Assembly: GCF_019097595.1 (NCBI RefSeq)
Contig: NC_080715.1
Coordinates: forward strand, 8,893,073-8,957,072
Origin: Hemibagrus wyckioides
Taxonomy: Eukaryota > Chordata > Actinopteri > Siluriformes > Bagridae
DNA length: 64,000 nucleotides
Reading direction: 5' to 3'
Both the position numbers and the translations under genes were made by a program. Within the stretch, counting starts at the first letter, position 1. The number at the start of each line of letters is the position of its first letter. This document shows, piece after piece, positions 26,520 to 37,439 of this stretch. The notes beneath the pieces were generated by a model, which was given only the letters and a program-made list of their open reading frames with translations, did not search any database and was not told the DNA's origin.

Positions 26520-26712
26520 TTAAACCCAATAATACATGGTACAAATTTAACAGATCAATTAAAACCAAGATTACAAATTTTAAAACATCAACTACACTGA
26601 TTACGGCAGATTTTGCCAAAGTTGTCAAACCCAATAATAAATGGAACAAATTTAACAAATGAATTAAAACCAAGATTACAAATTTTATTAAATCAACTAA
26701 ACCAACTACACT
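26520..26712. repeat. two-copy tandem repeat of about 105 bp
   Basis: AAACCCAATAATA...TTAAAACCAAGATTACAAATTTTA occurs at about 26522-26583 and again at about 26628-26689 with small differences, followed in each case by related ATCAACTA... sequence. Confidence 0.75.
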
Positions 26713-26863
26713 ACCCTGTTAGGTACCGAGAACTCATAAACAATAATTCTGATAAGCACACAGGTTCGTTAGTCCACAGGAGGAGACAAAAAAAATGAAT
26801 GCATAGGTACAAAAATTCACCAGAAACTGCAAGCAAGCTACAAGAGGCGCCCTCAATACACAC

Positions 26864-26891
26864 TGTGTGTGTGTGTGTGTGTGTGTGTGTG
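26864..26891. repeat. (GT)n microsatellite
   Basis: Dinucleotide array. Confidence 0.9.
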
Positions 26892-27673
26892 CACGTGTAG
26901 TTATGCTTATATAATTCTTATATGCCTTTAAAAAAAATTACCTTCTGTTTTACACTGTCAAAAGATTAAGGTCTGATCCTAAAATAAAAAAAGGTATCTA
27001 TGAAATCAAGCAAGCTTTGGGAATAAGGGAAAACACATTTTTTATTAATTTTGTGCCACTTCTGCTGCGTTTGGTAAACAGATATCAAAGTGCTGCTGAA
27101 ATAAGGCCAACCTCCTGGCAAAAATTTAGAAAAGCATGTTTTGGCATCAATGGCCATAATGTGATACAAATGACCGAATTATGAATTTATTCCAAATGAT
27201 TTCAAAGTAAATAGCAAAAAAATAGGATTTCATGTTTTAGCAGGCCCTTGTACTCAAATGACAAATTCTTTGAGGTCCCTGAGAAAAGCAAGTTGTCTGA
27301 AGTTTCATGTCAATCCTATTGCTAGGATATGGTTTCACTTCCTGTTTCACAGCTTCACCAGCAAATTTGTTTGCATGTTATAGGCAAATGCTTTCCCATA
27401 TCAGAACAATATCTCTCTTTCCCCTCAATGAACTGGCTTTTCTGCAAGGCAGAAACTGACTACTGCTTTATGGGAAAATGCAGAAAAGTGTAGTTTACCT
27501 GTATACTGTATCAACTCCTGTACCATTGCAGTAATTGGTCAAAAAATTATGAATGCTAAATCAGAAATCATACTGCTCAATCTGCATTACCTGAGAGCAA
27601 ACTTCATGTCATGAGGCACATTAGAGACTGGCTTTTATCAGAAATGTCTCTCTGTGTTTTCATATATCTCTGT

Positions 27674-27772
27674 TTAAGCTTGTGTTTCCTGCACAGTTGG
27701 GAACAAAGTGTTGTATGTAGAGGGCCCACTTTGCAGGTCAGTGTAGATTTGGACTTCTTCAGGATCGTCAGG
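27674..27772 (-). pseudogene. copy 3 tail exon, open, ITAM-like spacing retained
   Basis: TTTTCAG acceptor then 32 codons and TAA at 27674-27676. It keeps YTDL-QSGPST-YNTL. A C-to-T change makes a stop where copy 2 continues, removing the region of copy 2's later YVNT site. The exon is open although upstream exons are broken. Confidence 0.72.
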
Positions 27773-27855
27773 CTGAAAATAATTATTACCAAGAAACTTT
27801 CACTATAACATCAAAAGAAGGTAAGGATTTTTAGAAAATAAGTAACGTATTTTAC

Positions 27856-27886
27856 CTGGTGGTTATTGGGTGTGCAGCAATCTTTT
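27856..27886 (-). pseudogene. copy 3 juxtamembrane exon
   Basis: 31 nt flanked by TTTTTAG and CAG|GTAAAA, encoding RKDCC and PNN residues parallel to copy 2. Confidence 0.68.
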
Positions 27887-28759
27887 CTAAAAACACAGTA
27901 AATCAGTGAACAAGATCATTAATGATTATGAATACCAAAATGCTATTTTTATAAAAGCACAATTATCCTGTGTTTTAGTTAGGTTTATTTACTGGACACT
28001 GACGTTTTTTCCACGTGGTGAAGGACAGAAACATTTCACTTAAACATCCAAATATCTTAAAGATCATGAAAGAAAATTACCTTGTCTTATCCCCTTTTCT
28101 GTATTATTAGTGTTTTGCCTTTTGTAAAATGATTGTAATTTACCTTCTAAGGTGTTAATGTGTCCATGCAAAGTACAGTATCTTACCTTGTCTTTCTGCG
28201 TTTTTTGCACTGGATGCAGTGTCCAATTAAAGAAACTATGAGTAAAGAAAAAAAAAACAATCTTCAAAAACCAGAATCCACCCGAAAAGACAACAGATGC
28301 ATCACAACTTAAAATATTGTACTTTATTTTATCACAAGGTATATAACAACTAAAACCTAGCTAAATAATGAAAAAAAGCAATTTAAGGTACAAAATTCAT
28401 CTGTGTTCACTACTTTCTAGAATGTACTATTGTGTTGCATATCATGGAAATTGTAATGACTGACAGTAGCTTTACAGGATTTAGACAAATCAGCTTGTAT
28501 TACTAAACACAAGTAGCACTGGTTCTGATGTGATCTGACACCAGTCTGCTAATTTTGGCAGCAAATTTTGATTTAGTGTTAGTCATAGTATTTTGACTGA
28601 AATGTTATTTAGTTTTAGTCTAGTTTTAGTTGAGTCTGCGATTTTAGATTTAAGATTTAGTCTTTTTAAAGTTTCCCCTTAAACTTCTGAAGTGATAATT
28701 TTACCAAGATGAATTGAGAATTCTATTAACCTGTTATGAAATGGTATTGAGGTTTTAAA

Positions 28760-28975
28760 GAACAATTCACACAGGTCCTGTTTGGTGAAAACAGAAGCCT
28801 GCTGCAGCACCTCAAAAGCAGTGGTCATGAGAGGTAAGGGGTAATGGTCATTGAACATGATCTTGAATAGGTCCTGATAATTTATGCAGGGGTGATTGCC
28901 CCTGTCCTTCTTCCCCAAAATGAAGAACCCTGCCCCAGCCAGGGAGGAGGAAGGTCATATGAAACCCAAGGCCAA
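28760..28975 (-). pseudogene. gypsy RT fragment in pseudogene copy 3
   Basis: CINYQDLFKI, YPLPLMTTAFEVLQQASVFTKQDL is the conserved start of a gypsy reverse transcriptase. It is absent at the matching place in unit B. Confidence 0.7.
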
Positions 28976-29061
28976 GGGCAAAATCAAGAATTGGAAGTAG
29001 TATTTTATACTCTTAAGTATTCATTTTATTATGTCACATGTTACATTTTTTTGCCTCTTAC

Positions 29062-29198
29062 CTCTGAAGGTGAAGTTTCTAAATCGTGTCATGGTGTGCT
29101 TGAGGTCATTAGCAGTGGCTACACAAGTAAGGTTTCTATACAAAGCATTTTGAGGAAGGTATAAGCGGCTAATCACTGTGGAAAGCTGCCCTGTATTC
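29062..29198 (-). pseudogene. copy 3 C2-domain exon, 3' half only
   Basis: This matches the C-terminal half of the C2 exon up to a sharp break at about 29198. Beyond it lies unrelated DNA that includes the short inverted repeat AGTCATAG...CTATGACT. Confidence 0.78.
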
Positions 29199-29621
29199 AG
29201 TCATAGAAAAACTATGACTGAAATACTCTAACCTTAATCAATATGCATTCTTGTCTGCATAAAACTAAATAAAACAAAAATTGTTTTAAACAGTGGCTTA
29301 ATATTATTAATATTATTAGTATTAGTATTAGTATTAATTTGGGAGGTCCTTAGCCAAGGACCAGATGACCAGAGGCATAAATAGAGATCCAAATTCAACT
29401 ATAACTCTGAAGCTAATGCTTTTGTGATTTTTATTCAGGAACTGTAGACTGACATGCTGGTGCTGTTCGAAAGTTATCAAAGAGCTCTGTTTGCTATAAC
29501 ATGGTTGTGTGTTGGTCTATTGGTCACTTAACAATCGCAAACAATCCCCACATAAAACACTATAAAATGCAGTCATCTGACCAGTGCGTGCTTCATATTT
29601 TAACTCTTTTTTCAAGATTCA

Positions 29622-31495
29622 AGATTCAAGAAGCTTTATTGTCATTTCAACCACATATAGCTGACGCAGTACATAGTGAAATGAAACAACGTTTCTCCAG
29701 GACCTGGTGCTACATAAACATACAACAACAAAGAGTTCAACACAAAAAAAACAACACCACAGAGCTAGGACAGAAGTTTGTCTTAGCCATGTAAAGTGCA
29801 CAGTGTGCAGCTAGGTGCAAACAGAGCATAGACAAGACAGTGCAAAAGACAATAAATACAAGAAAGACAACACAAAAGAACACAGGACACTTAGTGCTGA
29901 AAAGAAAGAAAAGAACGTGTACTGGAATGTAAGTGAAATAAAATAGGATAAAATGAAATGATGTAAAAAAAAAAGTATTGTGCAAAAATATTGTGCAAAA
30001 ATACACAGCAGCGGTTGAGGTAGTGCAAATAGAATAAACATAAATATGGCTATAGCAGCAGATGACAGGTAGAGGTAGTGCAGTAAGTAATGAACAATAT
30101 AAATTATGTGTGTGTGTGTCCACACAGTCAAGAGAGAGTGTGTGTGTATCTGTGTGTGAGAGAGACAGAGAGTTGATATACAGTTCAGTCCTGAGTGAGA
30201 TTGTGTGTGTGTGTGTATGTGTGTGTGTGTGTGTGTGAGAGAGAGACTGTAGAACAGTTCAGTCCTGGGTGTTGAGGAGCCTGATGGCTTGAGGAAAGAA
30301 ACTGTTACACAGTCTGGTTGTGAGGGCCCGAATGCTCCGGTACCTCTTTCCAGATGGCAGGAGGGTGAAAAGTGTGTGTGAGGGGTGTGTGGGGACAGCC
30401 ACAATGCTGTTGGCTTTGCGGATGCAGCGTGCAGTGTAAATGTCTGTGATAGAGGGGAGAGAGACTCCGATGATCTTCTCAGCTGTCCTCACTATCCGCT
30501 GAAGGGTCTTGCGATCCGAGACGGTGCAGTTCCCAAACCAGGCAGTGATGCAGCTGCTCAGGACGCTCTCGATGGTCCCTCTGTAGAACACAGTCAGGAT
30601 GGGGGAAGGGAGATGGGCTTTCCTCAGCCTCCTCAGGAAGTAGAGGCGCTGCTGGGCTTTCTTGGTGATGGAGCTGGTGTTGAGTGACCAGGTGAAGTTC
30701 TCCGCCAGATGAACACCAAGGAATTTGGTTCTCTTGACGACCTCCACCGAGGATCCGTCGATGGACAGCGGAGAGTGGTCACTCTGTGCTCTCTTGAAGT
30801 CAACAACCATCTCTTTGGTCTTGTCGACGTTCAGGGAGAGGTTGTTGGCTCTGCACCAGGCTGTTAGATGTTGGACCTCCTCTCTGTATGCTGACTCGTC
30901 GTTCTTGCTGAGACCCACCACGGTCGTGTCATCTGCGAACTTGACGATGTGGTTGGAGCTGTGCATTGCTGCACAGTCGTGAGTCAGCAGAGTGAACAGC
31001 AATGGACTGAGGACACAGCCCTGAGGAGCTCCAGTGTTCAGTGTGGTGGTGCAGTCCTGATCCGGACTGACTGAGGTCTCCCAGTCAGGAAATCCAGGAT
31101 CCAGTTGCAGAGAGAGGTGTTCAGGCCCAGGAGACTCAGCTTCTCAATCATCTGCATTCGAACGTAGGAGTCCTTACAGTCTAGGTGTGTGAAGGCCAGA
31201 TGGAGGGTTGTGGTGATGGTGTTGTCCGTGGAGCGGTTAGGACGATCCGCAAACTGCAAGGGGTCAGAGCGAGGGTGGTAGCTGTGACTTGATGTGCCTC
31301 ATGACGAGTCTTTCGAAGCATTTCATCATGATTGGTGTGCTCTGCACACTCCCTGAGCACTCTGCCAGGAATGTTGTCTGGTCCAGCAGACTTCCGTGGG
31401 TTAACTCTGCATAGAGTTCTCCTCACGTCAGCCGTGGTGAGACAGAGCACTGGGTCATTGGGAGGAGGGATGGTCTTCCTCAGTGTTGTGTTGTC
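29622..31495 (-). mobile_element. 5'-truncated LINE within pseudogene copy 3
   Basis: The 247-codon frame at 30259-31002 is a reverse transcriptase C-terminal half with an intact FADDTTVVGLS box, LSLNVDKTKEMVVDF and FLGVHL motifs. Upstream fragments have [15 protein letters not shown]. The 3' end has AAGATTCAAGATTC repeats. It is absent from the matching place in unit B. The 5' edge near 31495 is approximate. Confidence 0.82.
30105..30248. repeat. (TG)n/(AG)n stretches in LINE 3' UTR
   Basis: Interrupted dinucleotide runs that recur in the LINE copy at 54710-54870, so they are part of the element. Confidence 0.8.
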
Positions 31496-32105
31496 TTTGG
31501 GTTATGCACACTGGGACCTCTATTTTTCAAACAGTGCATTTGCATTAGGTGCACAATGATCAGAATGCTGACAGTGCACTTTTCCATCACACACATCATG
31601 ACATTTGTGCATCGTGATGCATCCTTACTCCTCTACCTGTTATGCTCTCTTGTCAATAGTCAAACACTCAGTCTCTCAATGATACGCATTCTGATAATCG
31701 TTTTGTTTGAAAAAACCTGCTTAGTGCCATATGAATATGACTTTTGACACTATTGAGCATGACAGGCTTTAAAACAATGCCATTTTATGCAGACAGTCAC
31801 ACAGTTTTACTTGGTAGACCTTTATCTTAATAACCAGTTTGATAGCATTAAGTGGGGTTATTTATTGGCAGAAACATGCAATGTGGCATCCCACAAAGTT
31901 CTATTTGAGACCCACTTTCATTCTCTATTTATTTCAACAGCTCAGCTAGTGGAAGATGTTCTTTTTCCCAAAGTCTTCCAATCTTCTTTATTCTACTTAC
32001 TCTCTAGGCAGCATTGCAGATATACATAAATTCAGGATATACTATTTAATGTATAAGTTAGCGTTTTATTTATTTGTTTTAAATATATGCATGCCAGTGT
32101 AAAAA
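31496..32105. other. pseudogene intron remainder
   Basis: AT-rich. 31960-32100 resembles 47510-47590 of copy 2. Confidence 0.5.
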
Positions 32106-32191
32106 TCACAATGTTATTACAATATAATGGAATGTGAGGCCATTACAGCATTGTGTTGTCTTTGTTAACTGTACAGAGAGCATACACTTAC

Positions 32192-32465
32192 CGGAGGCAG
32201 ACACTCTGACTATGTCTAGTGAACCACCTGATTGGTACAAAGTGTCACAGGTGTAATTTCCTTCATCTTGAACAGAAAACTTTGGGATGATGAGGTGGTA
32301 TGTTCCATCGGCTGTGTGGTTCTGCTTTTTGCCATCATAGCAGGTGTCATGGTCTAAATTCTTAGGAGCCATAGCCATTACACAGTTTTTGTTTCACAAA
32401 TTAATGTTCCAGATGACAAAAATCATGTCATGCCATGCGATCTTTGTGTTGGTACATTTTAAGAT
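32192..32465 (-). pseudogene. copy 3 V-domain exon, broken
   Basis: The donor (CCG|GTAAG) and the C-terminal two thirds of the domain (DEGNYTC landmark) are kept. An in-frame TGA follows FVIWNINL, and the first codons plus the acceptor are missing, replaced by a short unrelated join at about 32465-32485. Confidence 0.8.
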
Positions 32466-33385
32466 GACTGCTCAACAGTTCAACAAGACACATTTAACAA
32501 AATTTAGTCTATAACCATTATAAAGAGGCAGTCAAAGACGATAACAATGTATTCTGTACAGCACATCAGGCATCAAGACGTCTAAAACTTTTCCAGCTAA
32601 ATTGAGCTTGTTCATGACAGAACTCTTTGAATACCTGACACATTTGCTCATTTATGTTTCTTGACATTCTGTTTCCATAAATCATCAGTGATATGATAGT
32701 GAAGTTACGATCTTAAACATTTTTAATAATCACCAGTGAGATTTTTTTCCTTTAACAGAGTAGCAATGAATTAGAACCCATTCGTTTTTTACGTATCAGC
32801 TCTTCCTTGGTTGAAGTAGAGTGTGGCAGTGTTTTGTTAGGATGAAGAGATGCTTTGTCATCTGCTCAAGTTCAATTTTATTAATTTCCTCATGTGAGCA
32901 CAGCATAACACATTACTGCATTATTTCATTATTGTGTTAAATGTGTGACAGAAAGGTTACACAAAGTACTGTGACATGTTGTTATTCACCCTGTTTATGT
33001 TAGTGTCGGCTAGTTAAAAGAGAGGACTCACTGATTTCCAAGGATTTTGTTAGTAGGTCATGAAAAGCATTTGTAAGGTTTAACAACATTAAGGTTTAAT
33101 AATATTTCTTCTGTTATTGTCTTCAAAATGGCACCATATTCCATCCATGTTACATAATGAACTACTTTTCATACTCACTTCAATACATTGTGGTGGTTTA
33201 AAAAAGCTTCATTTTCTCAAGTTCCTTAGAAAGAATTCAGACAACTAAACAAATTAAAGTTTGATCAGTGGCATTCGCACTGTAGAATCATCCTTCTTCT
33301 GTCTCTTCAATTTCACTTCACTTGTTGCTTGAGTGCTTCACTTGAGTGCTTGATGTCCACTACCACTATAGAAATGACTTGTTTG

Positions 33386-33792
33386 TGTCATGGACTGCTG
33401 GACAGTTATTTGCAAGAACACCAGAGGGCAGTCTGGCAGGTTTTCTTTATGTTCCCATGTGTTTTTGTTTATGTTGTGGTTGCACCTGTGCTGCCCCCCC
33501 ACCCCCCAACACCCCCTTTGCACACTTGTTCCTTATGTTTCAATGATTACCTTCCCTATTTATACCCGCTGTCTTGTGCTTGTGTTTGATGGGGTTTTTT
33601 TCCAATCTATTTTTGCCTCCTGGTTTCTGCTGTTTGTTTTTGTGGTTGTTAGTTTGTTCTTAGTTGCCTAGTTTTCCTCAGTGTTTCCATCTGTCTGTAG
33701 TTTTTGTTGTTTATTAATAAAATCCCTGTTTTTCATCTTATCCCTGCATTTGGGTCTAGATTCTGCACCAGTGGAGGCGCCGACCCCTGACA
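33386..33792. mobile_element. solo LTR (407 bp) in unit A
   Basis: TGTCATGG...CCCTGACA with a 5-bp duplication GTTTG (33381-33385 and 33793-33797). The matching site in unit B (about 49574) reads straight through with a single GTTTG. An AATAAAA near 33716 suggests plus orientation. It is probably gypsy-type. Confidence 0.82.
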
Positions 33793-33934
33793 GTTTGACT
33801 CTTTGTCTTGCCTCCTCCTACCTCTGATGCCTTAACAAACCTCAACAATGTCTGAAAACATTGTAAAAATAAATTTAAAAAATACGAGGATCATGATAAG
33901 GAAAGTTAAAGGAAGTAATACTGGTGTACTGGCA

Positions 33935-34396
33935 AAAGGAAGTGAAGGCTGGCCTGTGTGATCCGATCCAACAGATGAGCTAGCATTGCTCAAATTGCTG
34001 AAAAAGTTAATGCTGGATCTGATAGAAAGGTGTCACAATACACAGTGCATTGCAGTTTGTTGTGTATAGGGCTGCATAGTCGCAGACCAGTCAGGGTGCC
34101 TGTGCTGACCCCTGTGCACCGCCGAAAGAGGCAACAATGGACATGTGAGAATTAAAACTGGACCACGGAGCAATGGAAGATGGTGGCCTGGTTTGATGAA
34201 TCACGTTTTCCATTACATGGATGTCTGCGTGCATGTGCGTCGCTTTCCTTGGCGACATATGGTACCAGGATGCACTATGGGAAGAAGGCAAGCCAGCGGA
34301 GGCAGTGTCATGTTTGGGCAATGTTCTGCTGGGAAACCTTGGGTCCTGCCATCCATGTGGATGTTACTTTGACACATACCACCTACCTAAGCATTG
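33935..34396 (+). mobile_element. Tc1-like fragment (family of element A)
   Basis: Closely related to 16000-16440: HTH region, WFDESRFPLH and GGSVMFGQ-like frames. It stops at the same motif, TACCTAAGCATTG. Present in unit A only. Confidence 0.75.
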
Positions 34397-35289
34397 TAGG
34401 TGTCACAAAAATTTTGGCAATATAGTGTATGTGTATATAAGATCTGGTGGATAATCTAACAAAAAATACAAAAAACTGTCAAGCAACCAACTTTAGAATT
34501 ATTCTACTATTTGAGATGAACTGACCCTGTCTAAAACAAAATGAACTCAAGATATTTCGGAACCTTCATTAGTTCACAAAACAATGTTCAACTTCTAGAA
34601 TCTGTTATGAGACTACAGAAATTCAAACCCCTAGTTATAAGCCCCAGAAAGCCAGTATGCTCCAGATACTATTTCTGTTCCTGATACTGTGCTTGCTCTA
34701 GAAACTCTTTGCACTTTACATAAGCTAATGCCTAATAGTTTTGTCTTGTTTCATTAATTCAGATGTGCATTTGGTTTGTGATACATTACAAACTTTTATA
34801 TTCATGTTTAAAACATACAAATGCATTAAAGACCATGCAGTATGAACTTTTGTCATAATATAAAAAAAAAGTTTTCTACTGAGGAATGTTCTGTATGAAT
34901 AATGTTCAGTATCATCAGCTTTTTTACTCTAATACTATTTTCAATTCTGTATTCTTTAAAATAGGTAGTCTTCAATATTTTTTTTTGCAAATACAACATA
35001 TAAAAGCTAGCAGTTTAAGCTGTCCAATTCCTGTAAACAGCTAATCCTTTTCTGCCTTCCCAGCCAACATGTCTTGGCATTGTTTCAAAGACATCTGACA
35101 CTAAGTCATGTGGTGAGCCCATTTTAAAACAGGATCAGAAATGGATGCTGGTCACGTTCCCTTTCTTCCCTCATATACATGTCAAAGCAATCTGCATTAC
35201 AGCTAAAGGTAAACATGTCCTCCAGAGCTGTTGATGCTTTCCTTTTAGCAAGGAAGAAAACCCTATTCTAACATCTGCATGAAAAGCCA

Positions 35290-35480
35290 GGCAAAAGTTT
35301 GAATCAGATTCAGCTTTAATGCAAAGTACTGTGGGTTTTACATGTACAAAGAATTTGGCTTGATGTATTTGTGCATCATAGTATAAAGATAAAAAAATAT
35401 ATTTAAAAAAACTAGGAATTTTAAGCAAGAAGAAGAAGAAACATAAACTGTATAATAGTGCAGTATAATAGTGTATGAAA
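35290..35480 (-). mobile_element. LINE 3' end relic, unit A
   Basis: The GAATCAGATTCAGCTTTAATGC... motif shared with 59740-59830. The unit A and B copies share it, so it predates the duplication. Confidence 0.45.
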
Positions 35481-35689
35481 GTGAACTAGTGCAAAGGTTA
35501 ATTAAAAATGCTAATTCAGAGCTAATGGAAACATTAACTGTAGGTTAGTGGACCAGTGCAAATGCTCAGTTTGAGGTAGGAATGTAAGATAAGATGCATG
35601 TGCAGTATGGCTGTCTGACTTGTGTGATACACAACAAAGGGGTCCAAAGAGGCAGATAAGAGACCATGTTGGGTTTCAGGCAGGGCAGG

Positions 35690-36650
35690 TGAGGACCCAA
35701 TAGCAGAACACAGTCCATGAGAGACTGATGGAAGCACCCAGGAGATGGCAGAACTCCCTCCAGAACTTCAAAGTGAACTGCAGGCCCTAGTCTAACGCAA
35801 TATTGTGAGGAAATCCATGCAAGTAGAAGACGTGTAGCAGGAGGATCTGGGCAGTCTCCTTGGTGAAAGGTATCTCCCTAGCAAATGCACACAAGATGAT
35901 AGGCATTGCAAAGATTGAGCTTAGTAAAGACTGTGGCCCCCTGGTGGAGCTCAAAGGCGGTGGACATAAGAGTTAAGGGGTAACCGGTTCTTCATGGTAA
36001 CGGCATTAAGTCCTTGGTAGGTGATGCAAGGAAAAAGGGACCCATCTTTATTCTCTACATAGAAAAACTCAGGTAGGTGAGGAGGATGGGCAAATGAGCC
36101 CAGCAGCAAGGGACTCCTGGAGGTATTGGGTCATGACATATCTTTCAGGTCCTGTCAGCTGGTAGAGACGGCCATGAGGAGGAGTGGTGCCAGGCAGGAG
36201 GTCTATGGCGCAGTTGTACAGGCAATGAGGAGGTAAGTAGGAGGCTCTGGCTTTGCTGAATGCCATTCCAAGATCATGATAGGCAGGGTGTACAGAGCTG
36301 AGGTCAGGTGGAGGTTTGTCAGTAAGTGCCCCATTCCAGAATGCAGCCGTTGGTCCAGTCCAGGTGGGGATTGTGCTTCTGGAGCCAAGGAAAACCCAGC
36401 ATGATGGGAGCGAATGGCATTGGGATGAGGAGACAGGACATCCACTCTTATTGATATTCAACGATGGTGAGAAGGGCTTGGTGTGATGGGAGGCGTGATG
36501 TAGGACATGGCCTTCCAGAGCCCCAACCTGGAGGGGAGAGGGCAGTGGCACTGTTTCGAGGGCTAGTTCCTGATCCATGAATTCGGAATCGACCCTAGAG
36601 TCTATACAAAATGCATTCTCGTCAACTCTCATGGTCTCACAGCCTACCTG
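35690..36650 (-). pseudogene. gypsy protease/RT relic
   Basis: The frame 36069-36632 ends in a region resembling the gypsy RT N-terminus ([30 protein letters not shown]). Further decayed RT follows to about 35790. It is present in unit A only, apart from a short match at 62764-62805. Confidence 0.68.
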
Positions 36651-36917
36651 AGGTTGAAAATTGGTCAGGAACTTTATTTATACACCCATTTTTTTGAAAA
36701 TGTAGGGTTTGGTAATGTTTGTTTTTGATTAACTAGTATTTCATAAGTGCTAAATGAAATAAGGGGGCTAAAGACTTTTGCGCTGCACTGTATAAGGACA
36801 CAGAAATATTTGTGCAGGTGGTGAATAATAAAAATTTCAGACATTTTTTACATATAGTTTTGAAGGACTTTTATGTCATTAACTGAAACAAAACCAAAGC
36901 TGAAAGAATTTCTCATA

Positions 36918-36918
<1 letters not shown>

Positions 36919-36956
<38 letters not shown>

Positions 36957-37010
36957 TACTACTACTTTAAATAATAATAATAGTAGTAGTAGTAGTAGGA
37001 GGAGTAGTAG
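36919..37010. repeat. (TTA)n(CTA)n(TAG)n microsatellite, unit A
   Basis: Counterpart of the much longer array at 63420-63747 in unit B. Confidence 0.92.
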
Positions 37011-37118
37011 AAATTCTATTAGCAGTACCATTAGTAATACTAGTGTTAAAAGTCATTATTATTATTATTACTCCCTCTGGTGGTAAAACTAAAGCAGTGC
37101 TTTATTTGGTCATTTACA

Positions 37119-37132
37119 GTCTCCATGGTAAC
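37119..37132 (+). promoter_or_regulatory. X-box-like site, unit A
   Basis: GTCTCCATGGTAAC, one base different from the unit B copy, upstream of the 37242 start. Confidence 0.45.
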
Positions 37133-37241
37133 ATGCCATGACGACTTAAGCACTTGACATGGTTTTGTACCAGATAGCAAGCCGAATAACAGCTAATAAA
37201 AAGGAGTATTTCTATCACAAGCACACTTTACAAGAAAAACA

Positions 37242-37289
37242 ATGGCAACAAGGGCTTCAGAGCCCAGAGGGCGTATGATTATCTTTACG
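37242..37289 (+). CDS. candidate first coding exon of an unidentified gene (unit A copy, truncated)
   Basis: ACAATGG start context, 16 open codons (MATRASEPRGRMIIFT) and a perfect ACG|GTAAGT donor. An X-box-like site lies 110 bp upstream. The same block recurs at 63957-64000. A second frame through this block is also open up to the donor, so the frame is uncertain. Downstream I find only a gypsy fragment, so this copy is probably an orphan first exon. I do not recognise the protein. Confidence 0.4.
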
Positions 37290-37439
37290 GTAAGTTCACA
37301 AGAGTTAGACTAAGCTAGGGCTTAACCAGACTTAAACCCAACTAATCTCTAAACAGTTAAAAAAATGAGAAAAAAAAGAAAAAAATGAGAAAAAAATGTC
37401 ACCCTGGCGAGTAAAAATGTCTTATGAAATGTTTCTTTA

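Larger units (their letters stand above)
24421..27354. other. non-coding stretch with gag and tRNA relics
   Basis: Apart from the listed tRNA-Glu-like relic, the ORF at 25759 and the gag relic, nothing is recognised. Confidence 0.5.
27674..32870 (-). pseudogene. CD200R-like pseudogene, copy 3
   Basis: Recognisable remains, in gene order: a linker-exon relic (about 32796-32860) with a weak GTAAAA donor; a V exon (32192 to about 32465) with an in-frame TGA at 32394-32396 and a deleted 5' acceptor; the 3' half of the C2 exon (29062-29198); a transmembrane exon whose acceptor CAG is destroyed (28197 to about 28288); and intact-looking juxtamembrane (27856-27886) and tail (27674-27772) exons. No signal-peptide exon is found where copy 2 has one. 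A 5'-truncated LINE and a gypsy fragment sit inside it. Flanking DNA is clearly closer to copy 2 than to copy 1, so it arose with the A/B duplication and then decayed. Confidence 0.8.
27355..37289. repeat. segmental duplication unit A
   Basis: Blocks in the same order and orientation match unit B: 27360-27610 with 45310-45540; tail to transmembrane exons with 45554-46214; 32470-33290 with 48000-48775; 34460-34790 with 50830-51110; 35035-35370 with 51325-51352 joined to 59497-59800; 36660-37289 with 63160-64000. Insertions specific to unit A explain most gaps. Boundaries are read by eye. Confidence 0.8.

Noticed and set aside
30259..31002. Possible domesticated reverse transcriptase gene with intact FADD box
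   Set aside because: It is a 5'-truncated LINE copy with frameshifted upstream parts and a standard LINE 3' tail; nothing suggests host recruitment.
36069..36632. 187-codon ORF as a host gene
   Set aside because: Its C-terminal half is a gypsy RT start, and it continues into decayed RT.
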